Assembly (NCBI GenBank): GCA_948146395.1
Contig: OX411549.1
Span: 30,379,272 to 30,443,271 of the forward strand
DNA from: Fragum whitleyi
Taxonomy: Eukaryota > Mollusca > Bivalvia > Cardiida > Cardiidae
Length of the DNA: 64,000 bases
Reading direction: 5' to 3'
Every line of letters starts with the position of its first letter. Within the stretch, counting starts at the first letter, position 1. Below are positions 35,355 to 47,500 of the stretch, in pieces. A model generated the notes under the pieces. It was not told where the DNA came from. It ran no database searches and saw only the letters and a list, made by a program, of their open reading frames with translations. The position numbers and the translations under genes are program-made.

Positions 35355-35490
35355 TGTGAAAAGTACCGACCCTTGTTAGTCTGCGCAGGCTGATCCTAGT
35401 CAAAACGTTTCGACGAGATGCAATGTCCTGAATCTAAAATGATCATTCTACCTTTTTGTGAATCGAGTTTTGAAATGCGACGTCGACCTT
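35355..35490 (+). repeat. Dispersed GTCTGCGCAGGCTGATC repeat, left arm (mirror about 47898-48033)
   Basis: GTGAAAAGTACCGACCC, AGTCTGCGCAGGCTGATCCT, AGTCAAAACGTTTCG, CCTGAATCTAAAATG, GATCATTCTACCTTTTTGTG and GTTTTGAAATGCGAC occur in the same order in the copies at 62385-62680. Shorter pieces lie near 53175-53240 and 57215-57255. Confidence 0.65.
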
Positions 35491-36429
35491 AACTATTACA
35501 TATCTATCAATCTTATTGTAAATGATATTCAAACGATTTCTCAGATGGTCTCTTTCACATATTTTCCAAACAATATTTATATGTAGAGAAGTTTGGAGGA
35601 CATTTTTTAACTATTCTCATCAATTTCTTTATGGAAAAAAATGTAAGACTAATCCGACTGAACTTGAACTTTTTTAAAAATGGTATAGACCTTTTCGTTA
35701 GAATTACATTTGATATGCAAAAATAGAACAGGTGTTTGGCGATTATGAAAGCACATTGATAATTTCAATGTTTATTTTTAAGTTTTGTTTTGAATGGAGG
35801 TGGATGTAAATCAGTTGGTCCAAGGAATCGAAAAAGAATAAGCTGTAAAAACTGTTACAATGTAGAATTTGTAACGCGAGAGAAATACTATATATAAAGT
35901 ATATTTTTTTTTGTCGATGATGTGCTTTGATCAGACAGCATAATTTCTGACAAGATGTACAAACGTTTTTTGAAAGATGTGAAAAAGACATCAATAGAAT
36001 TTCTTGTTAAAACGTATCATCGTTTATCATCTTCTTTACAAAACAATAGCAGGAATGTTGTTGTGGGCATATCTCTTTTCGTTTAAAAAAAACCAACTTA
36101 TCTTCGTCTTTATCATCTTGTATCTGGTGATGAAGTTTGCTCTTTTCTTTTCTCGAATTAGTTTTCGTCTGGATTTTTTTTCGTAATTCTTTCTATATTA
36201 TTTCACAAAAATGCAAAGAAGATTGGGTTACACCTTGTCTGAAGCGATAACTTAAATCAATCGAGACATTCAGTGAGCTGTATTAATCTACCCTTTCGTT
36301 GAGTCTTCTTGATTGGTATGGACATATTCAAAGTTTGTGTATGATTCAAGCCACTGTACACGACAAATAACCCTTTATAGTCCGGCAGCACCTAGAAAAA
36401 CTTTGCATTACCACCAATAGAATGCTTTA

Positions 36430-36840
36430 TTTTAAAAGTAATAGATATAGCCACCCAGATATGGAATCTGGTTGATTCCACTTTGACTCCATTGGGCAAT
36501 CAAAGGTGGTCGCCAAAATTCAACATGGCTTCCAAAATAAGAACCTTTCCATAATGTTCATCCGAAATGGAATTTCGGAGCTGAAAGGTACTCCTACATA
36601 TACTTTCTTGCTTCAGCTACTAAAGAGAAATATAAAAAAAATGGCCACCAAAATCCAAGATGTCCGCCAAGGAAAGTCATTTTCTATTATATATTCAACG
36701 AAGTAGGAATATTATTAAAATGCCTCAGAATGGTATATGAATTTCATAAAACTCACACTTAAGATTTTATCATGATTTGATAATTTAAAACACTGTCGCC
36801 GAAATTCAAGATAGCAGCCATAATAAGTAATCTACTATAA
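36430..36840 (+). repeat. Diverged tandem repeat with a GCCACCAAAATCCAAGATG motif (mirror about 46548-46958)
   Basis: Variants of GTCGCCAAAATTCAACATGG, GCCACCAAAATCCAAGATG and GTCGCCGAAATTCAAGATAG appear about 140-150 bp apart, each followed by an AT-rich stretch ending near an ATTTCATAAAACTC- or TTCATCCGAAATGG-like block. This is an old tandem repeat. The 66-codon frame through it is not convincing. Confidence 0.5.
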
Positions 36841-38838
36841 TGATTAACATATCTTTGCTCTTTAAGCTAACATGTCTTCTATCATTTACAAGATGTTGAA
36901 AAAAAAATGTGTATATTGTGCAGGGTAGTTTTTTCGGATTTTGTGAGCTCATTTCATGACTAAATATGATGTTCCTTGTACCAGTGAACTTGGACTGAAA
37001 TAATGATCTAGATGTTCTTTGTAAATAGTAAAGTCGCTGGAAGAAACCAATACACGAACTTTTAAAATTTATAATTAAAGAATTTAGCTGATAATTATTT
37101 TATAGATGCATCATAATAGATATAGACAATTGTAGACGCAATGTGCATAGTTTTAGCTGATCTGGGCACTTTGTTCGCAAGGTGAGCTATTATCTCACAA
37201 TTAGGAGGTTTGGTCCTTGGATAACCCTTTTCCAAAGTTGTGATACGTATTCAATTCGATTAAAAATCCCGTTGCCATGGCAATTGAACTACCGAAAATA
37301 AAGAAAAACCTTCGTTTTTTCTCATACCAAACCCAGAAGCCTAGATGTTTGATATGTTGACATCACGCGAGTGCTTTTGAAATAATGTTCCGTGGTCGAT
37401 AAGGTTTGTGACGCTTTATTTTACATTGAAAAAGGAGAATATCTTAGTTTAAACAAGAAGGTTTGGAAAATGCACAGGGAAAGGTTGATCAACTCATATT
37501 TGGCTTGTTGCAGATTCGAGTTGCAAGAAATGGTAATATAGTGTAGCAGAAAACTTTACAGAAAGAGCCCCAATCAGACCTCCAATCAGTTAGTAGTCTC
37601 CACCTCCTTGGCGTTTATGTGTCTGGTATATTAACTTGAATCACTATGGACTTCTGAACCAGCTTTTTTCGGGTACATCTTTCTTGTACACGTAAATGGT
37701 TGGATTAACCAATAAAAACAGAGAGACCTTGTTGAAACACACATCCAAGACATTTCATTAGATAATACAGGGTGCCATTTTCTAGCGCGTTGACGATATC
37801 CACCCTTGCTTGCGACTGATTTGAATATCTTAGTTAAACATTGACAAATGAATGATTTTCGTTTCTTGGGGGGGATGACAAAACAAACTTGGCTAAAAAT
37901 GTGCACTTTCGCTTTTTATGTCTCTTTAGACCTTAACAAAACTTAAAAGAACTCTATGATGTTAAAAGTGCTGATATTTGCCTAAAGGACAGCTTCTCGA
38001 GTAAGGTTTTTCGATGGCATATTGCATTGTAGAGTTTGACTAGACATCCCTACCCATTTTCCAAGCGTAATACTGAATTGTAATGCAGACGTGAAGTATA
38101 TATGTAGGTTTTAATGAAAGGACAGGGATATATATATCGGGTGACAATGTTTTAGAAAATATTGTTTTCATATCTTTGGAGAAAGAGATCTTCGCACTGC
38201 TTCAACACATAACTAACGTTTAGTAATTCAGCTCTAAAGAAACATTGAATTTATTTATTCTTGCACGTTCAGAAACAAAACTGATGACCTTTTTGTGTAT
38301 GGTGCATATGATACAGTGATAGAAGTCAATAATATTGTTTTCCCACGAATATTCTGAAATCTATTAGATATCCCCTAGTAAAAGAGCATCCTGGCCTGAA
38401 ACATTACAAAGAAATTGAGTTTCTGCATGTTTTTAGCATATAAACAGATAACTAACTCCACAAATTTTCTCTCTCATATGCATTAGAATTAACACGGGAG
38501 TGTTAGAATGTGATTTCAAATGACGGAGGGATAGGGAATGGGTACTGGCCACCGAATTCTTACTCTAATGGCTTCAGATATTGTAAGACCAGAATTAACT
38601 TGCATTTGTATTTTTTTCTACCAAAAAGCTATTTTGATCCATTTGGAAGATTTTGGATGATTGCGAAGAATTAATTATTGGTGGACTTAACAATCCATAT
38701 ATAATAATAAGCCGATATAGACACAGCAAAGAGATATAGCTTATCGATTAAAGTAGATAAATTACTAGAAAAGAGAGTTTCAAAATTACATATTAAGAAA
38801 TGCATTTTCTCGTTAAAGCAAAGATAAATTTGGAAGTC
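36841..38838. other. Arm interior, no gene seen (mirror 44550-46547)
   Basis: Contains TTGGTCCTTGGATAACCCTT near 37210, the same dispersed repeat as in the spacer, and an ATATATATA run near 38128. A 91-codon minus-strand frame at 37631-37906 shows no recognisable domain. Confidence 0.5.
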
Positions 38839-39287
38839 AGGAGTGTGGAAAAGTACCCCTGGAAAAGTAAAAATTTTCTTCTTGTCCGATATCTAAATTT
38901 ACCATAAAAAAAATGGAAAGAACAAATTTTGAGAAACATTGTATTAACTTTAAAATAGACTGAAAATGACGCCATCCTACATGTAGTACAGTTGGTAGCA
39001 CGTCGGACTTCTAATCACAAATGAGTTGATTATCGTCGATAGAGGTTGGAAACAGCTGATAGCTAGGACTGGTTGCAATAGTAGTTCTGTTTTGAGAAGT
39101 ATCAGAAACCCGTTGAAAGGTGATCCAGCCGCCGGAATATAACTGAAAGATTGTGAAAAGCAGCACTAAAATCTCATTCAAACAAACAATTAGTTGTATG
39201 TGGACAGGTTTCCTACCAAAAAGGACTTGTTCGTCAGTAGAAAAGCCCGTGTTGGGCAAGTCGGGCATAAGAATTTAACACCCCTGA
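38839..39287. mobile_element. hAT-like MITE with nested SINE, left arm
   Basis: The left end CAGGAGTGTGGAAAAG and the right end, read from the other strand, CAGGGGTGTTAAATTC resemble the termini at 192-541. The subterminal GCCCGACTTGCCCAACACGG (complement strand) matches GCCCAACTTGTTCAATACGG at 212-231, so the two are one family. A SINE (38976-39189) sits inside. No 8-bp duplication could be recognised. Confidence 0.6.
38976..39189 (+). mobile_element. Internally deleted SINE nested in the MITE, left arm
   Basis: The A box AGTACAGTTGGTAGCACG and CTTCTAATC (Arg-like TCT) are present. Then the sequence jumps to ATGAGTTGATTATCGTCG, so the B box is deleted. The 3' domain CCAGCCGCCGGAATATAACT and GAAAGATTGTGAAAAGCAGC is retained. 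It inserted after the MITE. Confidence 0.75.
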
Positions 39288-39539
39288 ATGAATAAACGAT
39301 TTAAAATACACAATGAATTATTTTCGCATGGTACAGATAACACAGATGACAATATCAACATTTTTTTACCAGACAATAAAATATCATGATAGTTCACTCG
39401 ACATTGCTAGCTATTTTGCTGTAGAAAACATGATGCGAAAAATAAAGACTTAGCTTGTTACAGCATTGTCTTAGTTCTTCCGCCATTTTTCCAGATGACA
39501 TTACCACAATAGGACAGAAGATGGTATTGCACCTTTAGT

Positions 39540-40960
39540 AAAAGACAATAGTAGAGTAAACTTTTTTTTTCAAAAGTTACATTTAAATTGTTTAAGAATT
39601 CAACAAAGCTAAATCATAAATATTTTAAACTGATCTACGTTTACGCTTTTAAATTTTTAACCTTATTTTTTTTAAAGAACGAAATAATTATACTAATTTT
39701 TTTGTTTAAAACCTATTTTTGTGGTCTTAGTTTTTTTAAGTTTAGAAATTTTTATACTTATTTTCTTAAGAACAGAAAAAACTGCTTCATTTTTTTTTAC
39801 ACTAATTAATTTCAAACTTAATTTTATCAAGGCCAGATAAAAAACAAACATCATTTTTTTAAGTCAAGAAAAAATAAACTGAATTTCTTTTACAAACTTA
39901 TTTTTGCTGTCTTCATTTCTAGAAAGTCTAGACATTTTTATACTTATTTTTTTTAGGAACAAATCAAAATACTTCATTTTTTTCAGATTTAATAATTTTT
40001 TACTTAAATTTTCAAGAACAGAAAAAATATACTTCATTTTTTGTAACGAACTCATATTTGCGGTCTTTACTTTTTAAGACGAGAATATTTTATACTTATT
40101 TTCTAAAGAACAGAAAAAATGCTTCATTTTTTTACAATAATTAATTTTATACTTAATTTTTCAAGAACACAGAAAAAAATATACTTCATTTTTTAAGACT
40201 AGAAAAAAATAATACTGATTTTTTGTAAACAACTTATTTTTGTGGTCTTAATTTCTTTAAGTTTAGACATTTTTATACTTACTTTTTAAGGAACAGAAAA
40301 ATAAATTTCAAATTAAATAAATTTTTTCTTAATTTTTCAAGTACAGAAAAAATATTCTTCATTTTTTTTTAGACAAGAATAAATTTATTATGCATTTTTC
40401 CTACACCCTTTTTTTGCGGTCTTAATTTTTTTTAAGACAAGAATATTGTATACTTATTTTCTTAAGAACAGAAAAACATGCCTCATTTTTTAAGATTAAA
40501 CAATTTTATGCCTAATTGCAAGACATGAAACTCTTAAAAATGAAATTTAATACTGAATTTTGTTAACAACATTTTCGAGGCCTTTATTTTTGACGTTAGT
40601 TTTATACTTAATCTTTTAAAGAATAAAATAAATATACTTAATTTTTACAAACTTCAGTGAACGAACTAATTCTTTTAAGGATAAAACTTCATGTTTAATT
40701 ATTTTTCTTTTTTTTTTACAAACTATCGTGTACGTTCCTTATTTTTAAGACTAGAAAATTTCATACCTATTTTTTTTACAAACATAATTTTTTACAAACA
40801 TTATTCATTCTCATTTTTTTTATTACTTTCCTTTCTTTACGAACTAAATACGACGTTATTAATTTCATTAGACTAGATAAATCATAATTATTTATTTGAG
40901 AATTTTAGAAAACTAGAAAATTTCATTTACTTACAATCTTAATTATTCGTTCTATTCTTC
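39540..40960 (+). repeat. T-rich degenerate tandem array near the centre, left arm
   Basis: Over about 1.4 kb the plus strand is dominated by T runs separated by short words that recur in varied order: AAGAACAGAAAAA, TACTTCATTTTTT, TTTATACTTATTTT, TTTGTGGTCTTA/TTTGCGGTCTT, AAGACTAGAAAA and ACAAACTTATTTTT. Word spacing is roughly 55-70 bp with a looser period near 180. Frames through it (F, K, L, N only) are composition artefacts. Confidence 0.75.
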
Positions 40961-41207
40961 TTTTAAATGTTATACATTATTTTTGCTACCTATTCAAGCG
41001 TGTTAATATTAATGGTAATAAATGATTGAGCGATTATATTCAATTCTTTGTTGTTATGACAAAAAGCAAATGAATTAATGCAATAATCAAGTAGACATCG
41101 TTTATCATCACAAGATAAGCCAGGTTTTTCTTTCTGCTGTGCAACAAATCATAAGTTTTCTATTGAAAAAGAAATGAATCTGTACCTGTCATGAGCAACT
41201 TTGTCTC

Positions 41208-42180
41208 TCGTACATCCACCCGTTCGTCCGCCCATCTGGTCATTATCATTTTCTTTAAAGATCTCGTGAGAAACTACTGACCGAATTTCAACCAAACTTT
41301 ATAGGATTGATCCTTGCGTGACTCTCTTTCAAAGTTGGTCAAGGTTTTTTTATCCAATGAAAAACGAGACTTTAATGGGCATGGCTTATTTCCATGTATA
41401 TGGTTAACTTGACTTTGCACAGTATTTTATAGATGGATATGAATTGAATGCCAAATGAATGATCCCTTACTAACCCTTAGTCTACAAGAAAATATTGTGA
41501 TCCAATGAAAAATATTGGCGGAGGTCATTTTTCGAAATGTAATATAAGTGAAACTTTGAAAATCATTCTATCAGAATATAACTGATGGATATCTACCAGA
41601 ATTACAAGCATTGATCCTTGGATGACCCATTATCAATCAAAAATACTGTGATCATCAGAAAAATATGTCTTTTATGGACAATCTTTATGGGCAAATTTAT
41701 TATTGGCGCGAGAATTTGAAACGTAGGAATGAATTTGACTAGATTAGAGTTGACTATCAATACATTTCAAACTGAAAGGGAATTTAAAAAAAAGTCATTC
41801 AAACTTGCAGCTCGGTATGTAGTTAATCATTTTGTACATGACAACCTTACAAGGCTACCTAAAATAGATACATTATTCTAAAGTAATATAACTGAAATAT
41901 TGTTGAAAGCGATATAATATCAAGTATCGAATATAAGGCATTGCAGTTAACATGCATTGTAAAATATTATCATTTCAAAATAAAGTGATGTACATATTTA
42001 TTGTATTATTTCATACATTTTTTTCCGGTCTTCATCTCTTCATCTCTTTTGAGGAAAGACTATGGAATGTGTGAGATAGCATGGACTACTTAAACTTTGC
42101 AGCAAATCGAAATGCCTTAATGCAAATTTCTGCCAAACGATGTATAATGTTTTACTACAATCATATGACTCAGGTTTACG
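41208..42180. other. Unique 973-bp spacer of the inverted repeat
   Basis: The text differs on the two sides of the centre. It holds a mollusc-type dispersed repeat: CGTACATCCACCCGTTCGTC, then GAGAAACTACTGACCGAATT, TTTATAGGATTGATCCTTG, and a second GATCCTTGGATGACCC near 41614, with about 280-300 bp between similar blocks. Near 41882-41925 AATATAACTGAAATATTGTT followed by GAAAGCGATA is a SINE tail fragment. No gene. Confidence 0.7.
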
Positions 42181-42427
42181 GAGACAAAGTTGCTCATGAC
42201 AGGTACAGATTCATTTCTTTTTCAATAGAAAACTTATGATTTGTTGCACAGCAGAAAGAAAAACCTGGCTTATCTTGTGATGATAAACGATGTCTACTTG
42301 ATTATTGCATTAATTCATTTGCTTTTTGTCATAACAACAAAGAATTGAATATAATCGCTCAATCATTTATTACCATTAATATTAACACGCTTGAATAGGT
42401 AGCAAAAATAATGTATAACATTTAAAA

Positions 42428-43848
42428 GAAGAATAGAACGAATAATTAAGATTGTAAGTAAATGAAATTTTCTAGTTTTCTAAAATTCTCAAATAAATAA
42501 TTATGATTTATCTAGTCTAATGAAATTAATAACGTCGTATTTAGTTCGTAAAGAAAGGAAAGTAATAAAAAAAATGAGAATGAATAATGTTTGTAAAAAA
42601 TTATGTTTGTAAAAAAAATAGGTATGAAATTTTCTAGTCTTAAAAATAAGGAACGTACACGATAGTTTGTAAAAAAAAAAGAAAAATAATTAAACATGAA
42701 GTTTTATCCTTAAAAGAATTAGTTCGTTCACTGAAGTTTGTAAAAATTAAGTATATTTATTTTATTCTTTAAAAGATTAAGTATAAAACTAACGTCAAAA
42801 ATAAAGGCCTCGAAAATGTTGTTAACAAAATTCAGTATTAAATTTCATTTTTAAGAGTTTCATGTCTTGCAATTAGGCATAAAATTGTTTAATCTTAAAA
42901 AATGAGGCATGTTTTTCTGTTCTTAAGAAAATAAGTATACAATATTCTTGTCTTAAAAAAAATTAAGACCGCAAAAAAAGGGTGTAGGAAAAATGCATAA
43001 TAAATTTATTCTTGTCTAAAAAAAATGAAGAATATTTTTTCTGTACTTGAAAAATTAAGAAAAAATTTATTTAATTTGAAATTTATTTTTCTGTTCCTTA
43101 AAAAGTAAGTATAAAAATGTCTAAACTTAAAGAAATTAAGACCACAAAAATAAGTTGTTTACAAAAAATCAGTATTATTTTTTTCTAGTCTTAAAAAATG
43201 AAGTATATTTTTTTCTGTGTTCTTGAAAAATTAAGTATAAAATTAATTATTGTAAAAAAATGAAGCATTTTCTCTGTTCTTTAGAAAATAAGTATAAAAT
43301 ATTCTCGTCTTAAAAAGTAAAGACCGCAAATATGAGTTCGTTACAAAAAATGAAGTATATTTTTTCTGTTCTTGAAAATTTAAGTAAAAAATTATTAAAT
43401 CTGAAAAAAATGAAGTATTTTGATTTGTTCCTAAAAAAAATAAGTATAAAAATGTCTAGACTTTCTAGAAATGAAGACAGCAAAAATAAGTTTGTAAAAG
43501 AAATTCAGTTTATTTTTTCTTGACTTAAAAAAAATGATGTTTGTTTTTTATCTGGCCTTGATAAAATTAAGTTTGAAATTAATTAGTGTAAAAAAAAATG
43601 AAGCAGTTTTTTCTGTTCTTAAGAAAATAAGTATAAAAATTTCTAAACTTAAAAAAACTAAGACCACAAAAATAGGTTTTAAACAAAAAAATTAGTATAA
43701 TTATTTCGTTCTTTAAAAAAAATAAGGTTAAAAATTTAAAAGCGTAAACGTAGATCAGTTTAAAATATTTATGATTTAGCTTTGTTGAATTCTTAAACAA
43801 TTTAAATGTAACTTTTGAAAAAAAAAGTTTACTCTACTATTGTCTTTT
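42428..43848 (-). repeat. A-rich degenerate tandem array near the centre, right arm
   Basis: Mirror of 39540-40960. The plus strand is A-rich here. Confidence 0.75.
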
Positions 43849-44100
43849 ACTAAAGGTGCAATACCATCTTCTGTCCTATTGTGGTAATGTCATCTGGAAA
43901 AATGGCGGAAGAACTAAGACAATGCTGTAACAAGCTAAGTCTTTATTTTTCGCATCATGTTTTCTACAGCAAAATAGCTAGCAATGTCGAGTGAACTATC
44001 ATGATATTTTATTGTCTGGTAAAAAAATGTTGATATTGTCATCTGTGTTATCTGTACCATGCGAAAATAATTCATTGTGTATTTTAAATCGTTTATTCAT

Positions 44101-44549
44101 TCAGGGGTGTTAAATTCTTATGCCCGACTTGCCCAACACGGGCTTTTCTACTGACGAACAAGTCCTTTTTGGTAGGAAACCTGTCCACATACAACTAATT
44201 GTTTGTTTGAATGAGATTTTAGTGCTGCTTTTCACAATCTTTCAGTTATATTCCGGCGGCTGGATCACCTTTCAACGGGTTTCTGATACTTCTCAAAACA
44301 GAACTACTATTGCAACCAGTCCTAGCTATCAGCTGTTTCCAACCTCTATCGACGATAATCAACTCATTTGTGATTAGAAGTCCGACGTGCTACCAACTGT
44401 ACTACATGTAGGATGGCGTCATTTTCAGTCTATTTTAAAGTTAATACAATGTTTCTCAAAATTTGTTCTTTCCATTTTTTTTATGGTAAATTTAGATATC
44501 GGACAAGAAGAAAATTTTTACTTTTCCAGGGGTACTTTTCCACACTCCT
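44101..44549. mobile_element. hAT-like MITE with nested SINE, right arm
   Basis: Mirror of 38839-39287. Confidence 0.6.
44199..44412 (-). mobile_element. Internally deleted SINE nested in the MITE, right arm
   Basis: Mirror of 38976-39189. Confidence 0.75.
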
Positions 44550-47500
44550 GACTTCCAAATTTATCTTTGCTTTAACGAGAAAATGCATTTCTTAATATGT
44601 AATTTTGAAACTCTCTTTTCTAGTAATTTATCTACTTTAATCGATAAGCTATATCTCTTTGCTGTGTCTATATCGGCTTATTATTATATATGGATTGTTA
44701 AGTCCACCAATAATTAATTCTTCGCAATCATCCAAAATCTTCCAAATGGATCAAAATAGCTTTTTGGTAGAAAAAAATACAAATGCAAGTTAATTCTGGT
44801 CTTACAATATCTGAAGCCATTAGAGTAAGAATTCGGTGGCCAGTACCCATTCCCTATCCCTCCGTCATTTGAAATCACATTCTAACACTCCCGTGTTAAT
44901 TCTAATGCATATGAGAGAGAAAATTTGTGGAGTTAGTTATCTGTTTATATGCTAAAAACATGCAGAAACTCAATTTCTTTGTAATGTTTCAGGCCAGGAT
45001 GCTCTTTTACTAGGGGATATCTAATAGATTTCAGAATATTCGTGGGAAAACAATATTATTGACTTCTATCACTGTATCATATGCACCATACACAAAAAGG
45101 TCATCAGTTTTGTTTCTGAACGTGCAAGAATAAATAAATTCAATGTTTCTTTAGAGCTGAATTACTAAACGTTAGTTATGTGTTGAAGCAGTGCGAAGAT
45201 CTCTTTCTCCAAAGATATGAAAACAATATTTTCTAAAACATTGTCACCCGATATATATATCCCTGTCCTTTCATTAAAACCTACATATATACTTCACGTC
45301 TGCATTACAATTCAGTATTACGCTTGGAAAATGGGTAGGGATGTCTAGTCAAACTCTACAATGCAATATGCCATCGAAAAACCTTACTCGAGAAGCTGTC
45401 CTTTAGGCAAATATCAGCACTTTTAACATCATAGAGTTCTTTTAAGTTTTGTTAAGGTCTAAAGAGACATAAAAAGCGAAAGTGCACATTTTTAGCCAAG
45501 TTTGTTTTGTCATCCCCCCCAAGAAACGAAAATCATTCATTTGTCAATGTTTAACTAAGATATTCAAATCAGTCGCAAGCAAGGGTGGATATCGTCAACG
45601 CGCTAGAAAATGGCACCCTGTATTATCTAATGAAATGTCTTGGATGTGTGTTTCAACAAGGTCTCTCTGTTTTTATTGGTTAATCCAACCATTTACGTGT
45701 ACAAGAAAGATGTACCCGAAAAAAGCTGGTTCAGAAGTCCATAGTGATTCAAGTTAATATACCAGACACATAAACGCCAAGGAGGTGGAGACTACTAACT
45801 GATTGGAGGTCTGATTGGGGCTCTTTCTGTAAAGTTTTCTGCTACACTATATTACCATTTCTTGCAACTCGAATCTGCAACAAGCCAAATATGAGTTGAT
45901 CAACCTTTCCCTGTGCATTTTCCAAACCTTCTTGTTTAAACTAAGATATTCTCCTTTTTCAATGTAAAATAAAGCGTCACAAACCTTATCGACCACGGAA
46001 CATTATTTCAAAAGCACTCGCGTGATGTCAACATATCAAACATCTAGGCTTCTGGGTTTGGTATGAGAAAAAACGAAGGTTTTTCTTTATTTTCGGTAGT
46101 TCAATTGCCATGGCAACGGGATTTTTAATCGAATTGAATACGTATCACAACTTTGGAAAAGGGTTATCCAAGGACCAAACCTCCTAATTGTGAGATAATA
46201 GCTCACCTTGCGAACAAAGTGCCCAGATCAGCTAAAACTATGCACATTGCGTCTACAATTGTCTATATCTATTATGATGCATCTATAAAATAATTATCAG
46301 CTAAATTCTTTAATTATAAATTTTAAAAGTTCGTGTATTGGTTTCTTCCAGCGACTTTACTATTTACAAAGAACATCTAGATCATTATTTCAGTCCAAGT
46401 TCACTGGTACAAGGAACATCATATTTAGTCATGAAATGAGCTCACAAAATCCGAAAAAACTACCCTGCACAATATACACATTTTTTTTTCAACATCTTGT
46501 AAATGATAGAAGACATGTTAGCTTAAAGAGCAAAGATATGTTAATCATTATAGTAGATTACTTATTATGGCTGCTATCTTGAATTTCGGCGACAGTGTTT
46601 TAAATTATCAAATCATGATAAAATCTTAAGTGTGAGTTTTATGAAATTCATATACCATTCTGAGGCATTTTAATAATATTCCTACTTCGTTGAATATATA
46701 ATAGAAAATGACTTTCCTTGGCGGACATCTTGGATTTTGGTGGCCATTTTTTTTATATTTCTCTTTAGTAGCTGAAGCAAGAAAGTATATGTAGGAGTAC
46801 CTTTCAGCTCCGAAATTCCATTTCGGATGAACATTATGGAAAGGTTCTTATTTTGGAAGCCATGTTGAATTTTGGCGACCACCTTTGATTGCCCAATGGA
46901 GTCAAAGTGGAATCAACCAGATTCCATATCTGGGTGGCTATATCTATTACTTTTAAAATAAAGCATTCTATTGGTGGTAATGCAAAGTTTTTCTAGGTGC
47001 TGCCGGACTATAAAGGGTTATTTGTCGTGTACAGTGGCTTGAATCATACACAAACTTTGAATATGTCCATACCAATCAAGAAGACTCAACGAAAGGGTAG
47101 ATTAATACAGCTCACTGAATGTCTCGATTGATTTAAGTTATCGCTTCAGACAAGGTGTAACCCAATCTTCTTTGCATTTTTGTGAAATAATATAGAAAGA
47201 ATTACGAAAAAAAATCCAGACGAAAACTAATTCGAGAAAAGAAAAGAGCAAACTTCATCACCAGATACAAGATGATAAAGACGAAGATAAGTTGGTTTTT
47301 TTTAAACGAAAAGAGATATGCCCACAACAACATTCCTGCTATTGTTTTGTAAAGAAGATGATAAACGATGATACGTTTTAACAAGAAATTCTATTGATGT
47401 CTTTTTCACATCTTTCAAAAAACGTTTGTACATCTTGTCAGAAATTATGCTGTCTGATCAAAGCACATCATCGACAAAAAAAAATATACTTTATATATAG

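Larger units (their letters stand above)
30330..41207 (+). repeat. Left arm of a giant inverted repeat (10,878 bp)
   Basis: Every position pairs with the reverse complement at about 83388 minus the coordinate, from CAGTAGTGGATAAAGGG at the outer end to GAGCAACTTTGTCTC at the inner end. Differences I could place: A at 33617 against the complement of G at 49772, A at 40115 against the complement of C at 43272, a 1-bp T-run difference near 35775/47612, and further 1-bp shifts (the coordinate sum varies 83387-83389). The arm has no frame above 91 codons. It carries satellite, SINE, MITE and low-complexity DNA listed separately. Confidence 0.97.

Noticed and set aside
39588..40876. Several frames of 61-73 codons rich in F, K, N and L
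   Set aside because: Composition artefacts of the T-rich tandem array.
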